From contig JBAGJB010000196.1 of the NCBI GenBank assembly GCA_037577475.1, positions 343,874 through 407,873 of the forward strand: 64,000 nt of DNA, in the 5' to 3' direction. Source of the stretch: Chaunax sp. Z400 (taxonomy: Eukaryota; Chordata; Actinopteri; Lophiiformes; Chaunacidae). The notes beneath the pieces were generated by a model. The model was not told where the DNA came from and made no database searches. It saw nothing but the letters and a program-made list of their open reading frames with translations. This document shows positions 43,348 through 58,256 of this stretch, piece after piece (the first letter of the stretch is position 1; the number at the start of each line of letters is the position of its first letter). A program made the position numbers and the translations under genes.

Positions 43348-46300
43348 AAAAGTTTATACTAAAGGTTTAACTAAAGGTTTATACTAAAGGTTTAACTAAA
43401 GGTTTATACTAAAGGTTTATACTAAAGGTTTAACTAAAGGTTTATACTAAAGGTTTAACTAAAGGTTTATACTAAAGGTTTATAATAAAGGTTTATACTA
43501 AAGGTTTATACTAAAGGTTTATAATAAAGGTTTATACTAAAGGTTTATACTAAAGGTTTATACTAAAGGTTTATACTAAAGGTTTATACTAAAGGTTTAT
43601 ACTAAAGGTTTATACTAAAGGTTTATAATAAAGGTTTATACTAAAGGTTTATACTAAAGGTTTATACTAAAGGTTTATACTAAAGGTTTATACTAAAGGT
43701 TTATAATAAAGGTTTATACTAAAGGTTTATACTAAAGGTTTATACTAAAGGTTTATAATAAAGGTTTATACTAAAGGTTTATACTAAAGGTTTATACTAA
43801 AGGTTTATACTAAAGGTTTAACTAAAGGTTTATACTAAAGGTTCAACTAAAGGTTTATACTAAAGGTTTATACTAAAGGTTTATACTAAAGGTTTATTAC
43901 TAAAGGTTTATTACTAAAGGTTTATAGTAAAGGTTTAACTAAAGGTTTAACTAAAGGTTTATACTAAATGTTTATACTAAAGGTTTATACTAAAGGTTCA
44001 ACTAAAGGTTTATACTAAAGGTTTATACTAAAGGTTTATACTAAAGGTTTATACTAAAGGTTTAACTAAAGGTTTATACTAAAGGTTTAACTAAAGGTTT
44101 ATACTAAAGGTTTAACTAAAGGTTTATACTAAAGGTTTAACTAAAGGTTTAACTAAAGGTTTAACTAAAGGTTTAACTAAAGGTTTAACTAAAGGTTTAT
44201 ACTAAAGGTTTATACTAAAGGTTTATACTAAAAGTTTATACTAAAGGTTTATACTAAAGGTTTATACTAAAGGTTTAACTAAAGGTTTATACTAAAGGTT
44301 TATACTAAAGGTTTAACTAAAGGTTTATACTAAAGGTTTAACTAAAGGTTTAACTAAAGGTTTATACTAAAGGTTTATACTAAAGGTTTATACTAAAGGT
44401 TTATACTAAAGGTTTATACTAAAGGTTTATACTAAAGGTTTATACTAAAGGTTTATACTAAAGGTTTATAATAAAGGTTTATAATAAAGGTTTATACTAA
44501 ATGTTTATACTAAATGTTTATAATAAAGGTTTGACTAAAAGTTTATACTAAAGGTTTAACTAAAGGTTTATACTAAAGGTTTAACTAAAGGTTTATAGTA
44601 AAGGTTTATACTAAAGGTTTATACTAAAGGTTTAACTAAAGGTTTATACTAAAGGTTTATACTAAAGGTTTAACTAGAGGTTTATACTAAAGGTTTAACT
44701 AAAGGTTTAACTAAAGGTTTAAGTAAAGGTTTATACTAAAGGTTCAACAAAAGGTTTATACTAAAGGTTTCTACTAAAGGTTTAACTAAAGGTTTAACTA
44801 AAGGTTTATACTAAAAGTTTATACTAAAGGTTTATACTAAAGGTTTATACTAAAGGTTTAACTAAAGGTTTAACTAAAAGTTTATACTAAAGGTTTATAC
44901 TAAAGGTTTAACTAAAGGTTTATACTAAAGGTTTAACTAAAGGTTTATACTAAAGGTTTCTACTAAAGGTTTAACTAAAGGTTTAACTAAAGGTTTATAC
45001 TAAAGGGTTATACTAAAGGTTTATACTAAAGGTTTAACTAAAGGTTTAACTAAAGGTTTGACTAAAAGTTTATACTAAAGGTTTATACTAAAGGTTTAAC
45101 TAAAGGTTTATACTAAAGGTTTATACTAAAGGTTTAACTAGAGGTTTATACTAAAGGTTTATACTAAAGGTTTAACTAAAGGTTTAACTAAAGGTTTAAC
45201 TAAAGGTTTATACTAAAGGTTTAACTAAAGGTTTCTACTAAAGGTTTCTACTAAAGGTTTAACTAAAGGTTTAACTAAAGGTTTATACTAAAGGTTTATA
45301 CTAAAGGTTTAACTAAAGGTTTAACTAAAGGTTTATACTAAAGGTTTATACTAAAGGTTTATACTAAAGGTTTAACTAAAGGTTTATACTAAAGGTTTAA
45401 CTAAAGGTTCATACTAAAGGTTTAACTAAAGGTTTATACTAAAGGTTTATACTAAACGTTTAACTAAAGGTTTAACTAAAGGTTTAACTAAAGGTTTATA
45501 CTAAAGGTTTATACTAAAGGTTTATACTAAAGGTTTAACTAAAGGTTTATACTAAAGGTTTTACTAAAGGTTTTACTAAAGGTTTAACAAAAGGTTTATA
45601 GTAAAGGTTTATACTAAAGGTTTAACTAAAGGTTTATACTAAAGGTTTAACTAAAGGTTTATACTAAAGGTTTAACTAAAGGTTTAACTAAAATTTTTAT
45701 ACTAAAGGTTTATACTAAAGGTTTGACTAAAAGTTTATACTAAAGGTTTAACTAAAGGTTTATACTAAAGGTTTAACTAAAGGTTTATACTAAAGGTTTA
45801 ACTAAAGGTTTATAGTAAAGGTTTATACTAAAGGTTTGACTAAAAGTTTATACTAAAGGTTTAACTAAAGGTTTATACTAAAGGTTTAACTAAAGGTTTA
45901 TAGTAAAGGTTTATACTAGAGGTTTATACTAAAGGTTTATACTAAAGGTTTAACTAAAGGTTTAACTAAAGGTTTAACTAAAGGTTTATACTAAAGGTTT
46001 AACTAAAGGTTTATACTAAAGGTTTATACTAAAGGTTTATACTAAAGGTTTATACAAAAGGTTTATACAAAAGGTTTATACTAAAGGTTTGACTAAAGGT
46101 TTAACTAAAGGTTTATACTAAAGGTTTAACTCAAGGTTTATACTAAAGGTTTAACTCAAGGTTTATACTAAAGGTTTATACTAAAGGTTTAACTAAAGGT
46201 TTAACTAAAGGTTAATGGTTTATACTAAAGGTTTATACTAAAGGTTTAACTAGAGGTTTATACTAAAGGTTTATACTAAAGGTTTAACTAAAGGTTTATA

Positions 46301-49300
46301 CTAAAGGTTTATACTAAAGGTTTATACTAAAGGTTTATACTAAAGGTTTAACTAAAGGTTTATACTAAAGGTTTATACTAAAGGTTTATACTAAAGGTTT
46401 ATACTAAAGGTTTAACTAAAGGTTTATACTAAAGGTTTAACTAAAATTTTTATACTAAAGGTTTATACTAAACGTTTAACTAAAGGTTTAACTAAAGGTT
46501 TAACTAAAGGTTTATACTAAAGGTTTATACTAAAGGTTTATACTAAAGGTTTAACTAAAGGTTTATACTAAAGGTTTATACTAAAGGTTTTACTAAAGGT
46601 TTAACAAAAGGTTTATAGTAAAGGTTTATACTAAAGGTTTAACTAAAGGTTTATACTAAAGGTTTATACTAAAGGTTTAACTAAAGGTTTATACTAAAGG
46701 TTTATACTAAAGGTTTAACTAAAGGTTTATACTAAAGGTTTAACTAAAGGTTTAACTAAAATTTTTATACTAAAGGTTTATACTAAAGGTTTGACTAAAA
46801 GTTTATACTAAAGGTTTAACTAAAGGTTTATACTAAAGGTTTAACTAAAGGTTTATAATAAAGGTTTATACTAAAGGTTTATACTAAAGGTTTATACTAA
46901 AGGTTTATACTAAAGGTTTATACTAAAGGTTTATAATAAAGGTTTATACTAAAGGTTTATACTAAAGGTTTATACTAAAGGTTTATAATAAAGGTTTATA
47001 CTAAAGGTTTATACTAAAGGTTTATACTAAAGGTTTATACTAAAGGTTTATACTAAAGGTTTAACTAAAGGTTTATACTAAAGGTTCAACTAAAGGTTTA
47101 TACTAAAGGTTTATACTAAAGGTTTATACTAAAGGTTTATACTAAAGGTTTATTACTAAAGGTTTATTACTAAAGGTTTATAGTAAAGGTTTAACTAAAG
47201 GTTTAACTAAAGGTTTATACTAAATGTTTATACTAAAGGTTTATACTAAAGGTTCAACTAAAGGTTTATACTAAAGGTTTATACTAAAGGTTTATACTAA
47301 AGGTTTATACTAAAGGTTTAACTAAAGGTTTATACTAAAGGTTTAACTAAAGGTTTATACTAAAGGTTTAACTAAAGGTTTATACTAAAGGTTTAACTAA
47401 AGGTTTAACTAAAGGTTTAACTAAAGGTTTATACTAAAGGTTTATACTAAAGGTTTATACTAAAGGTTTATACTAAAGGTTTAACTAAAGGTTTATACTA
47501 AAGGTTTAACTAAAGGTTTATACTAAAGGTTTATACTAAAGGTTTAACTAAAGGTTTAACTAAAGGTTTATACTAAAGGTTTATACTAAAGGTTTATACT
47601 AAAGGTTTATACTAAAGGTTTATACTAAAGGTTTATAATAAAGGTTTATACTAAAGGTTTATACTAAAGGTTTATAATAAAGGTTTATAATAAAGGTTTA
47701 TACTAAAGGTTCATAATAAAGGTTTATAATAAAGGTTTATACTAAATGTTTATACTAAAGGTTTATAATAAAGGTTTGACTAAAAGTTTATACTAAAGGT
47801 TTAACTAAAGGTTTATACTAAAGGTTTAACTAAAGGTTTATAGTAAAGGTTTATACTAAAGGTTTAAACTAAAGGTTTAACTAAAGGTTTATACTAAAGG
47901 TTTATACTAAAGGTTTATACTAAAGGTTTAACTAGAGGTTTATACTAAAGGTTTAACTAAAGGTTTAAGTAAAGGTTTATACTAAAGGTTCAACAAAAGG
48001 TTTATACTAAAGGTTTCTACTAAAGGTTTAACTAAAGGTTTAACTAAAGGTTTATACTAAAAGTTTATACTAAAGGTTTATACTAAAGGTTTATACTAAA
48101 GGTTTAACTAAAGGTTTAACTAAAGGTTTAACTAAAATTTTTATACTAAAGGTTTATACTAAAGGTTTGACTAAAAGTTTATACTAAAGGTTTAACTAAA
48201 GGTTTATACTAAAGGTTTAACTAAAGGTTTATAATAAAGGTTTATACTAAAGGTTTATACTAAAGGTTTATACTAAAGGTTTATACTAAAGGTTTATAAT
48301 AAAGGTTTATACTAAAGGTTTATACTAAAGGTTTATACTAAAGGTTTATAATAAAGGTTTATACTAAAGGTTTATACTAAAGGTTTATACTAAAGGTTTA
48401 TACTAAAGGTTTATACTAAAGGTTTAACTAAAGGTTTATACTAAAGGTTCAACTAAAGGTTTATACTAAAGGTTTATACTAAAGGTTTATACTAAAGGTT
48501 TATACTAAAGGTTTATTACTAAAGGTTTATTACTAAAGGTTTATAGTAAAGGTTTAACTAAAGGTTTAACTAAAGGTTTATACTAAATGTTTATACTAAA
48601 GGTTTATACTAAAGGTTCAACTAAAGGTTTATACTAAAGGTTTATACTAAAGGTTTATACTAAAGGTTTATACTAAAGGTTTAACTAAAGGTTTATACTA
48701 AAGGTTTAACTAAAGGTTTATACTAAAGGTTTAACTAAAGGTTTATACTAAAGGTTTAACTAAAGGTTTAACTAAAGGTTTAACTAAAGGTTTATACTAA
48801 AGGTTTATACTAAAGGTTTATACTAAAGGTATATACTAAAGGTTTAACTAAAGGTTTATACTAAAGGTTTAACTAAAGGTTTATACTAAAGGTTTATACT
48901 AAAGGTTTAACTAAAGGTTTAACTAAAGGTTTATACTAAAGGTTTATACTAAAGGTTTATACTAAAGGTTTATACTAAAGGTTTATAATAAAGGTTTATA
49001 CTAAAGGTTTATAATAAAGGTTTATAATAAAGGTTTATACTAAAGGTTCATAATAAAGGTTTATAATAAAGGTTTATACTAAATGTTTATACTAAAGGTT
49101 TATAATAAAGGTTTGACTAAAAGTTTATACTAAAGGTTTAACTAAAGGTTTATACTAAAGGTTTAACTAAAGGTTTATAGTAAAGGTTTATACTAAAGGT
49201 TTATACTAAAGGTTTAACTAAAGGTTTATACTAAAGGTTTATACTAAAGGTTTATACTAAAGGTTTAACTAGAGGTTTATACTAAAGGTTTAACTAAAGG

Positions 49301-52300
49301 TTTAAGTAAAGGTTTATACTAAAGGTTCAACAAAAGGTTTATACTAAAGGTTTCTACTAAAGGTTTAACTAAAGGTTTAACTAAAGGTTTATACTAAAAG
49401 TTTATACTAAAGGTTTATACTAAAGGTTTATACTAAAGGTTTAACTAAAGGTTTAACTAAAAGTTTATACTAAAGGTTTATACTAAAGGTTTAACTAAAG
49501 GTTTATACTAAAGGTTTAACTAAAGGTTTATACTAAAGGTTTAACTAAAGGTTTAACTAAAGGTTTAAGTAAAGGTTTATACTAAAGGTTCAACAAAAGG
49601 TTTATACTAAAGGTTTCTACTAAAGGTTTAACTAAAGGTTTAACTAAAGGTTTATACTAAAAGTTTATACTAAAGGTTTATACTAAAGGTTTATACTAAA
49701 GGTTTAACTAAAGGTTTAACTAAAAGTTTATACTAAAGGTTTATACTAAAGGTTTAACTAAAGGTTTATACTAAAGGTTTAACTAAAGGTTTATACTAAA
49801 GGTTTCTACTAAAGGTTTAACTAAAGGTTTAACTAAAGGTTTATACTAAAGGGTTATACTAAAGGTTTATACTAAAGGTTTAACTAAAGGTTTAACTAAA
49901 GGTTTGACTAAAAGTTTATACTAAAGGTTTATACTAAAGGTTTAACTAAAGGTTTATACTAAAGGTTTATACTAAAGGTTTAACTAGAGGTTTATACTAA
50001 AGGTTTATACTAAAGGTTTAACTAAAGGTTTAACTAAAGGTTTAACTAAAGGTTTATACTAAAGGTTTAACTAAAGGTTTCTACTAAAGGTTTCTACTAA
50101 AGGTTTAACTAAAGGTTTAACTAAAGGTTTATACTAAAGGTTTATACTAAAGGTTTAACTAAAGGTTTAACTAAAGGTTTATACTAAAGGTTTATACTAA
50201 AGGTTTATACTAAAGGTTTAACTAAAGGTTTATACTAAAGGTTTAACTAAAGGTTTATACTAAAGGTTTAACTAAAGGTTTATACTAAAGGTTTATACTA
50301 AACGTTTAACTAAAGGTTTAACTAAAGGTTTAACTAAAGGTTTATACTAAAGGTTTATACTAAAGGTTTATACTAAAGGTTTAACTAAAGGTTTATACTA
50401 AAGGTTTTACTAAAGGTTTTACTAAAGGTTTAACAAAAGGTTTATAGTAAAGGTTTATACTAAAGGTTTAACTAAAGGTTTATACTAAAGGTTTAACTAA
50501 AGGTTTATACTAAAGGTTTAACTAAAGGTTTAACTAAAATTTTTATACTAAAGGTTTATACTAAAGGTTTGACTAAAAGTTTATACTAAAGGTTTAACTA
50601 AAGGTTTATACTAAAGGTTTAACTAAAGGTTTATACTAAAGGTTTAACTAAAGGTTTATAGTAAAGGTTTATACTAAAGGTTTGACTAAAAGTTTATACT
50701 AAAGGTTTAACTAAAGGTTTATACTAAAGGTTTAACTAAAGGTTTATAGTAAAGGTTTATACTAGAGGTTTATACTAAAGGTTTATACTAAAGGTTTAAC
50801 TAAAGGTTTAACTAAAGGTTTAACTAAAGGTTTATACTAAAGGTTTAACTAAAGGTTTATACTAAAGGTTTATACTAAAGGTTTATACTAAAGGTTTATA
50901 CAAAAGGTTTATACAAAAGGTTTATACTAAAGGTTTGACTAAAGGTTTAACTAAAGGTTTATACTAAAGGTTTAACTCAAGGTTTATACTAAAGGTTTAA
51001 CTCAAGGTTTATACTAAAGGTTTATACTAAAGGTTTAACTAAAGGTTTAACTAAAGGTTAATGGTTTATACTAAAGGTTTATACTAAAGGTTTAACTAGA
51101 GGTTTATACTAAAGGTTTATACTAAAGGTTTAACTAAAGGTTTATACTAAAGGTTTATACTAAAGGTTTATACTAAAGGTTTATACTAAAGGTTTAACTA
51201 AAGGTTTATACTAAAGGTTTATACTAAAGGTTTATACTAAAGGTTTATACTAAAGGTTTAACTAAAGGTTTATACTAAAGGTTTAACTAAAATTTTTATA
51301 CTAAAGGTTTATACTAAACGTTTAACTAAAGGTTTAACTAAAGGTTTAACTAAAGGTTTATACTAAAGGTTTATACTAAAGGTTTATACTAAAGGTTTAA
51401 CTAAAGGTTTATACTAAAGGTTTATACTAAAGGTTTTACTAAAGGTTTAACAAAAGGTTTATAGTAAAGGTTTATACTAAAGGTTTAACTAAAGGTTTAT
51501 ACTAAAGGTTTATACTAAAGGTTTAACTAAAGGTTTATACTAAAGGTTTATACTAAAGGTTTAACTAAAGGTTTATACTAAAGGTTTAACTAAAGGTTTA
51601 ACTAAAATTTTTATACTAAAGGTTTATACTAAAGGTTTGACTAAAAGTTTATACTAAAGGTTTAACTAAAGGTTTATACTAAAGGTTTAACTAAAGGTTT
51701 ATAATAAAGGTTTATACTAAAGGTTTATACTAAAGGTTTATACTAAAGGTTTATACTAAAGGTTTATACTAAAGGTTTATAATAAAGGTTTATACTAAAG
51801 GTTTATACTAAAGGTTTATACTAAAGGTTTATAATAAAGGTTTATACTAAAGGTTTATACTAAAGGTTTATACTAAAGGTTTATACTAAAGGTTTATACT
51901 AAAGGTTTAACTAAAGGTTTATACTAAAGGTTCAACTAAAGGTTTATACTAAAGGTTTATACTAAAGGTTTATACTAAAGGTTTATACTAAAGGTTTATT
52001 ACTAAAGGTTTATTACTAAAGGTTTATAGTAAAGGTTTAACTAAAGGTTTAACTAAAGGTTTATACTAAATGTTTATACTAAAGGTTTATACTAAAGGTT
52101 CAACTAAAGGTTTATACTAAAGGTTTATACTAAAGGTTTATACTAAAGGTTTATACTAAAGGTTTAACTAAAGGTTTATACTAAAGGTTTAACTAAAGGT
52201 TTATACTAAAGGTTTAACTAAAGGTTTATACTAAAGGTTTAACTAAAGGTTTAACTAAAGGTTTAACTAAAGGTTTATACTAAAGGTTTATACTAAAGGT

Positions 52301-55300
52301 TTATACTAAAGGTTTATACTAAAGGTTTAACTAAAGGTTTATACTAAAGGTTTAACTAAAGGTTTATACTAAAGGTTTATACTAAAGGTTTAACTAAAGG
52401 TTTAACTAAAGGTTTATACTAAAGGTTTATACTAAAGGTTTATACTAAAGGTTTATACTAAAGGTTTATACTAAAGGTTTATAATAAAGGTTTATACTAA
52501 AGGTTTATACTAAAGGTTTATAATAAAGGTTTATAATAAAGGTTTATACTAAAGGTTCATAATAAAGGTTTATAATAAAGGTTTATACTAAATGTTTATA
52601 CTAAAGGTTTATAATAAAGGTTTGACTAAAAGTTTATACTAAAGGTTTAACTAAAGGTTTATACTAAAGGTTTAACTAAAGGTTTATAGTAAAGGTTTAT
52701 ACTAAAGGTTTAAACTAAAGGTTTAACTAAAGGTTTATACTAAAGGTTTATACTAAAGGTTTATACTAAAGGTTTAACTAGAGGTTTATACTAAAGGTTT
52801 AACTAAAGGTTTAAGTAAAGGTTTATACTAAAGGTTCAACAAAAGGTTTATACTAAAGGTTTCTACTAAAGGTTTAACTAAAGGTTTAACTAAAGGTTTA
52901 TACTAAAAGTTTATACTAAAGGTTTATACTAAAGGTTTATACTAAAGGTTTAACTAAAGGTTTAACTAAAGGTTTAACTAAAATTTTTATACTAAAGGTT
53001 TATACTAAAGGTTTGACTAAAAGTTTATACTAAAGGTTTAACTAAAGGTTTATACTAAAGGTTTAACTAAAGGTTTATAATAAAGGTTTATACTAAAGGT
53101 TTATACTAAAGGTTTATACTAAAGGTTTATACTAAAGGTTTATAATAAAGGTTTATACTAAAGGTTTATACTAAAGGTTTATACTAAAGGTTTATAATAA
53201 AGGTTTATACTAAAGGTTTATACTAAAGGTTTATACTAAAGGTTTATACTAAAGGTTTATACTAAAGGTTTAACTAAAGGTTTATACTAAAGGTTCAACT
53301 AAAGGTTTATACTAAAGGTTTATACTAAAGGTTTATACTAAAGGTTTATACTAAAGGTTTATTACTAAAGGTTTATTACTAAAGGTTTATAGTAAAGGTT
53401 TAACTAAAGGTTTAACTAAAGGTTTATACTAAATGTTTATACTAAAGGTTTATACTAAAGGTTCAACTAAAGGTTTATACTAAAGGTTTATACTAAAGGT
53501 TTATACTAAAGGTTTATACTAAAGGTTTAACTAAAGGTTTATACTAAAGGTTTAACTAAAGGTTTATACTAAAGGTTTAACTAAAGGTTTATACTAAAGG
53601 TTTAACTAAAGGTTTAACTAAAGGTTTAACTAAAGGTTTATACTAAAGGTTTATACTAAAGGTTTATACTAAAGGTATATACTAAAGGTTTAACTAAAGG
53701 TTTATACTAAAGGTTTAACTAAAGGTTTATACTAAAGGTTTATACTAAAGGTTTAACTAAAGGTTTAACTAAAGGTTTATACTAAAGGTTTATACTAAAG
53801 GTTTATACTAAAGGTTTATACTAAAGGTTTATAATAAAGGTTTATACTAAAGGTTTATAATAAAGGTTTATAATAAAGGTTTATACTAAAGGTTCATAAT
53901 AAAGGTTTATAATAAAGGTTTATACTAAATGTTTATACTAAAGGTTTATAATAAAGGTTTGACTAAAAGTTTATACTAAAGGTTTAACTAAAGGTTTATA
54001 CTAAAGGTTTAACTAAAGGTTTATAGTAAAGGTTTATACTAAAGGTTTATACTAAAGGTTTAACTAAAGGTTTATACTAAAGGTTTATACTAAAGGTTTA
54101 TACTAAAGGTTTAACTAGAGGTTTATACTAAAGGTTTAACTAAAGGTTTAAGTAAAGGTTTATACTAAAGGTTCAACAAAAGGTTTATACTAAAGGTTTC
54201 TACTAAAGGTTTAACTAAAGGTTTAACTAAAGGTTTATACTAAAAGTTTATACTAAAGGTTTATACTAAAGGTTTATACTAAAGGTTTAACTAAAGGTTT
54301 AACTAAAAGTTTATACTAAAGGTTTATACTAAAGGTTTAACTAAAGGTTTATACTAAAGGTTTAACTAAAGGTTTATACTAAAGGTTTCTACTAAAGGTT
54401 TAACTAAAGGTTTAACTAAAGGTTTATACTAAAGGGTTATACTAAAGGTTTATACTAAAGGTTTAACTAAAGGTTTGACTAAAAGTTTATACTAAAGGTT
54501 TATACTAAAGGTTTAACTAAAGGTTTATACTAAAGGTTTATACTAAAGGTTTAACTAGAGGTTTATACTAAAGGTTTATACTAAAGGTTTAACTAAAGGT
54601 TTAACTAAAGGTTTAACTAAAGGTTTATACTAAAGGTTTAACTAAAGGTTTATACTAAAGGTTTCTACTAAAGGTTTAACTAAAGGTTTAACTAAAGGTT
54701 TATACTAAAGGTTTATACTAAAGGTTTAACTAAAGGTTTAACTAAAGGTTTATACTAAAGGTTTATACTAAAGGTTTATACTAAAGGTTTATACTAAAGG
54801 TTTAACTAAAGGTTTATACTAAAGGTTTAACTAAAGGTTTATACTAAAGGTTTATACTAAAGGTTTATACTAAACGTTTAACTAAAGGTTTAACTAAAGG
54901 TTTAACTAAAGGTTTATACTAAAGGTTTATACTAAAGGTTTATACTAAAGGTTTAACTAAAGGTTTATACTAAAGGTTTATACTAAAGGTTTTACTAAAG
55001 GTTTAACAAAAGGTTTATAGTAAAGGTTTATACTAAAGGTTTAACTAAAGGTTTATACTAAAGGTTTATACTAAAGGTTTAACTAAAGGTTTATACTAAA
55101 GGTTTAACTAAAGGTTTAACTAAAATTTTTATACTAAAGGTTTATACTAAAGGTTTGACTAAAAGTTTATACTAAAGGTTTAACTAAAGGTTTATACTAA
55201 AGGTTTAACTAAAGGTTTATACTAGAGGTTTATACTAAAGGTTTATACTAAAGGTTTAACTAAAGGTTTAACTAAAGGTTTAACTAAAGGTTTATACTAA

Positions 55301-56989
55301 AGGTTTATACTAAAGGTTTATACTAAAGGTCTATACAAAAGGTTTATACAAAAGGTTTATACTAAAGGTTTGACTAAAGGTTTAACTAAAGGTTTATACT
55401 AAAGGTTTAACTCAAGGTTTATACTAAAGGTTTAACTCAAGGTTTATACTAAAGGTTTAACTCAAGGTTTATACTAAAGGTTTATACTAAAGGTTTAACT
55501 AAAGGTTTAACTAAAGGTTAATGGTTTATACTAAAGGTTTATACTAAAGGTTTAACTAGAGGTTTATACTAAAGGTTTATACTAAAGGTTTAACTAAAGG
55601 TTTATACTAAAGGTTTATACTAAAGGTTTATACTAAAGGTTTAACTAAAGGTTTATACTAAAGGTTTATACTAAAGGTTTATACTAAAGGTTTATACTAA
55701 AGGTTTATACTAAAGGTTTATACTAAAGGTTTAACTAAAGGTTTATACTAAAGGTTTAACTAAAATTTTTATACTAAAGGTTTATACTAAACGTTTAACT
55801 AAAGGTTTAACTAAAGGTTTAACTAAAGGTTTATACTAAAGGTTTATACTAAAGGTTTATACTAAAGGTTTAACTAAAGGTTTATACTAAAGGTTTATAC
55901 TAAAGGTTTTACTAAAGGTTTAACAAAAGGTTTATAGTAAAGGTTTATACTAAAGGTTTAACTAAAGGTTTATACTAAAGGTTTATACTAAAGGTTTATA
56001 CTAAAGGTTTAACTAAAGGTTTAACTAAAATTTTTATACTAAAGGTTTATACTAAAGGTTTGACTAAAAGTTTATACTAAAGGTTTGACTAAAGGTTTAT
56101 ACTAAAGGTTTAACTAAAGGTTTATAGTAAAGGTTTATACTAAAGGTTTGACTAAAAGTTTATACTAAAGGTTTAACTAAAGGTTTATACTAAAGGTTTA
56201 ACTAAAGGTTTATAGTAAAGGTTTATACTAGAGGTTTATACTAAAGGTTTATACTAAAGGTTTAACTAAAGGTTTAACTAAAGGTTTAACTAAAGGTTTA
56301 ACTAAAGGTTTATACTAAAGGTTTATACTAAAGGTTTATACTAAAGGTTTATACAAAAGGTTTATACAAAAGGTTTATACTAAAGGTTTGACTAAAGGTT
56401 TAACTAAAGGTTTATACTAAAGGTTTAACTCAAGGTTTATACTAAAGGTTTAACTCAAGGTTTATACTAAAGGTTTATACTAAAGGTTTAACTAAAGGTT
56501 TAACTAAAGGTTAATGGTTTATACTAAAGGTTTATACTAAAGGTTTAACTAGAGGTTTATACTAAAGGTTTATACTAAAGGTTTAACTAAAGGTTTATAC
56601 TAAAGGTTTATACTAAAGGTTTATACTAAAGGTTTATACTAAAGGTTTAACTAAAGGTTTATACTAAAGGTTTATACTAAAGGTTTATACTAAAGGTTTA
56701 TACTAAAGGTTTAACTAAAGGTTTATACTAAAGGTTTAACTAAAATTTTTATACTAAAGGTTTATACTAAAGGTTTGACTAAAAGTTTATACTAAAGGTT
56801 TAACTAAAGGTTTATACTAAAGGTTTAACTAAAGGTTTATAGTAAAGGTTTATACTAAAGGTTTATACTAAAGGTTTAACTAAAGGTTTATACTAAAGGT
56901 TTATACTAAAGGTTTATACTAAAGGTTTAACTAGAGGTTTATACTAAAGGTTTAACTAAAGGTTTAACTAAAGGTTTATACTAAAGGTT
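43348..56989 (+). repeat. 12/13-bp minisatellite array (TTTATACTAAAGG), copy B
   Basis: 13.6 kb, 4.8 kb longer than copy A. It contains repeated higher-order blocks, for example segments starting TTTATAATAAAGG...TTATTACT near 47150, 48510, 52005 and 53360, and GGTTAATGG markers near 46214, 51060, 55520 and 56514. The extra length compared with A comes from internal duplication of such blocks. Confidence 0.97.
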
Positions 56990-57427
56990 TGTTGAGCCGC
57001 ATTTTGTAATAACGGTGCATTTTGTAATAAACGTCCAAAATGTAATAACTTTTTCATTTCATTTTGTAATAAACTGCCGCATTTTGTAATAAACTGCCCC
57101 AACGCATTTGGTAATAAATTTTGCCACATTATGTAATAAGTTATTACATTTTGAGAAGATTATTACAAAATGCACTTGCAACTTTTTTATTTTCTAGGAA
57201 ATGTAATAACATGGTGCATTATGTAATAATACCTATTATTGTTGTTTGTTAAACAATGAATTTATACAAGAGTGACTTTTTGTTGTTTTTTATGCAATTT
57301 CCCTTAGAGCTATGTAGCCCAATAAATCTATGTATGACAGAACACGTTTGGAATTATATAGGCCAATAACTTGTGGCCAAATTCAAAGCTCTACATGGTC
57401 TGTCACTCAGCCAGGGAGGGGAGGGCG
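56990..57427 (+). mobile_element. Ginger-like transposon, outer left end (X), copy B
   Basis: Equivalent of 10085-10539 but without the satellite-like insertion: the CGGTGCATTTTGTAATAAACG stretch is intact. Flanked on the left by CTAAAGGTT of the array. Confidence 0.7.
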
Positions 57428-57757
57428 TGTTGAGCCGCATTTTGTAATAACGGTGCATTTTGTAATAAACGTCCAAAATGTAATAACTTTTTCATTTCAT
57501 TTTGTAATAAAGCCGCATTTTGTAATAAACTGCCGCATTTTGTAATAAACTGCCCCAACGCATTTTGTAATAAATTTTGCCGCATTATGTAATAAGTTAT
57601 TACATTTTGAGAAGATTATTACAAAATGCACTTGCAACTTTTTTATTCTCTAGAAAATGTAATAACATGGTGCATTACGTAATAACAATTCTAAAGCATT
57701 GTTTATTTGTTTGTTAATTGTATTTTATTTTACTTTAAAGTATTTGTAAAAGTTAGG
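57428..57757 (+). repeat. 330-bp terminal repeat of Ginger-like element Y, copy B
   Basis: Matches 10540-10869, from TGTTGAGCCGC to AAAAGTTAGG. Confidence 0.85.
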
Positions 57758-58256
57758 CCTATTATTAGTATCACTGTATTAGCCTAGTAGCAGTACTTAG
57801 CAATTACTATCAGTACACTATTCAAAGGTTGCATTAACAGAGAATATTCTGTAAATTCCAGATTTTTTTTATTGGATACCAAAACCACATCAAGAATAGT
57901 TATAAACATCCAACAAACCGTATTATGCTTCTTATAATACAGAACAAAACTCTGGGTATCAAAATTTAATCCATTCGTAAACATTAACATATGCACATAC
58001 AAAATAGAAACGCTGATGAATAGGTAAAGAACAGCTTTATTTATGCATTTATAGAACCTTTCAACAACAATAAATGCAACCAACACATGCAGGCTTGCGG
58101 CCAATTTAAAATAATAATGAACCAATGAATATAAGTTCTACCTTAAACAACGTAAGTGTCTTCTGCTTGTTTAGAGAGCTGCTGTGCTTTCTCCACTAAG
58201 ATTAATTTTAAACAAATATGAAATTGCCTCAAAAGGCTAAACAAACAACAAAATTT
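57758..58256. other. 3' flank of truncated OTU gene, copy B
   Basis: Equivalent of 10870-11376 with a short deletion near 58186 (ACCAGCAAAT missing). No gene supported. Confidence 0.5.
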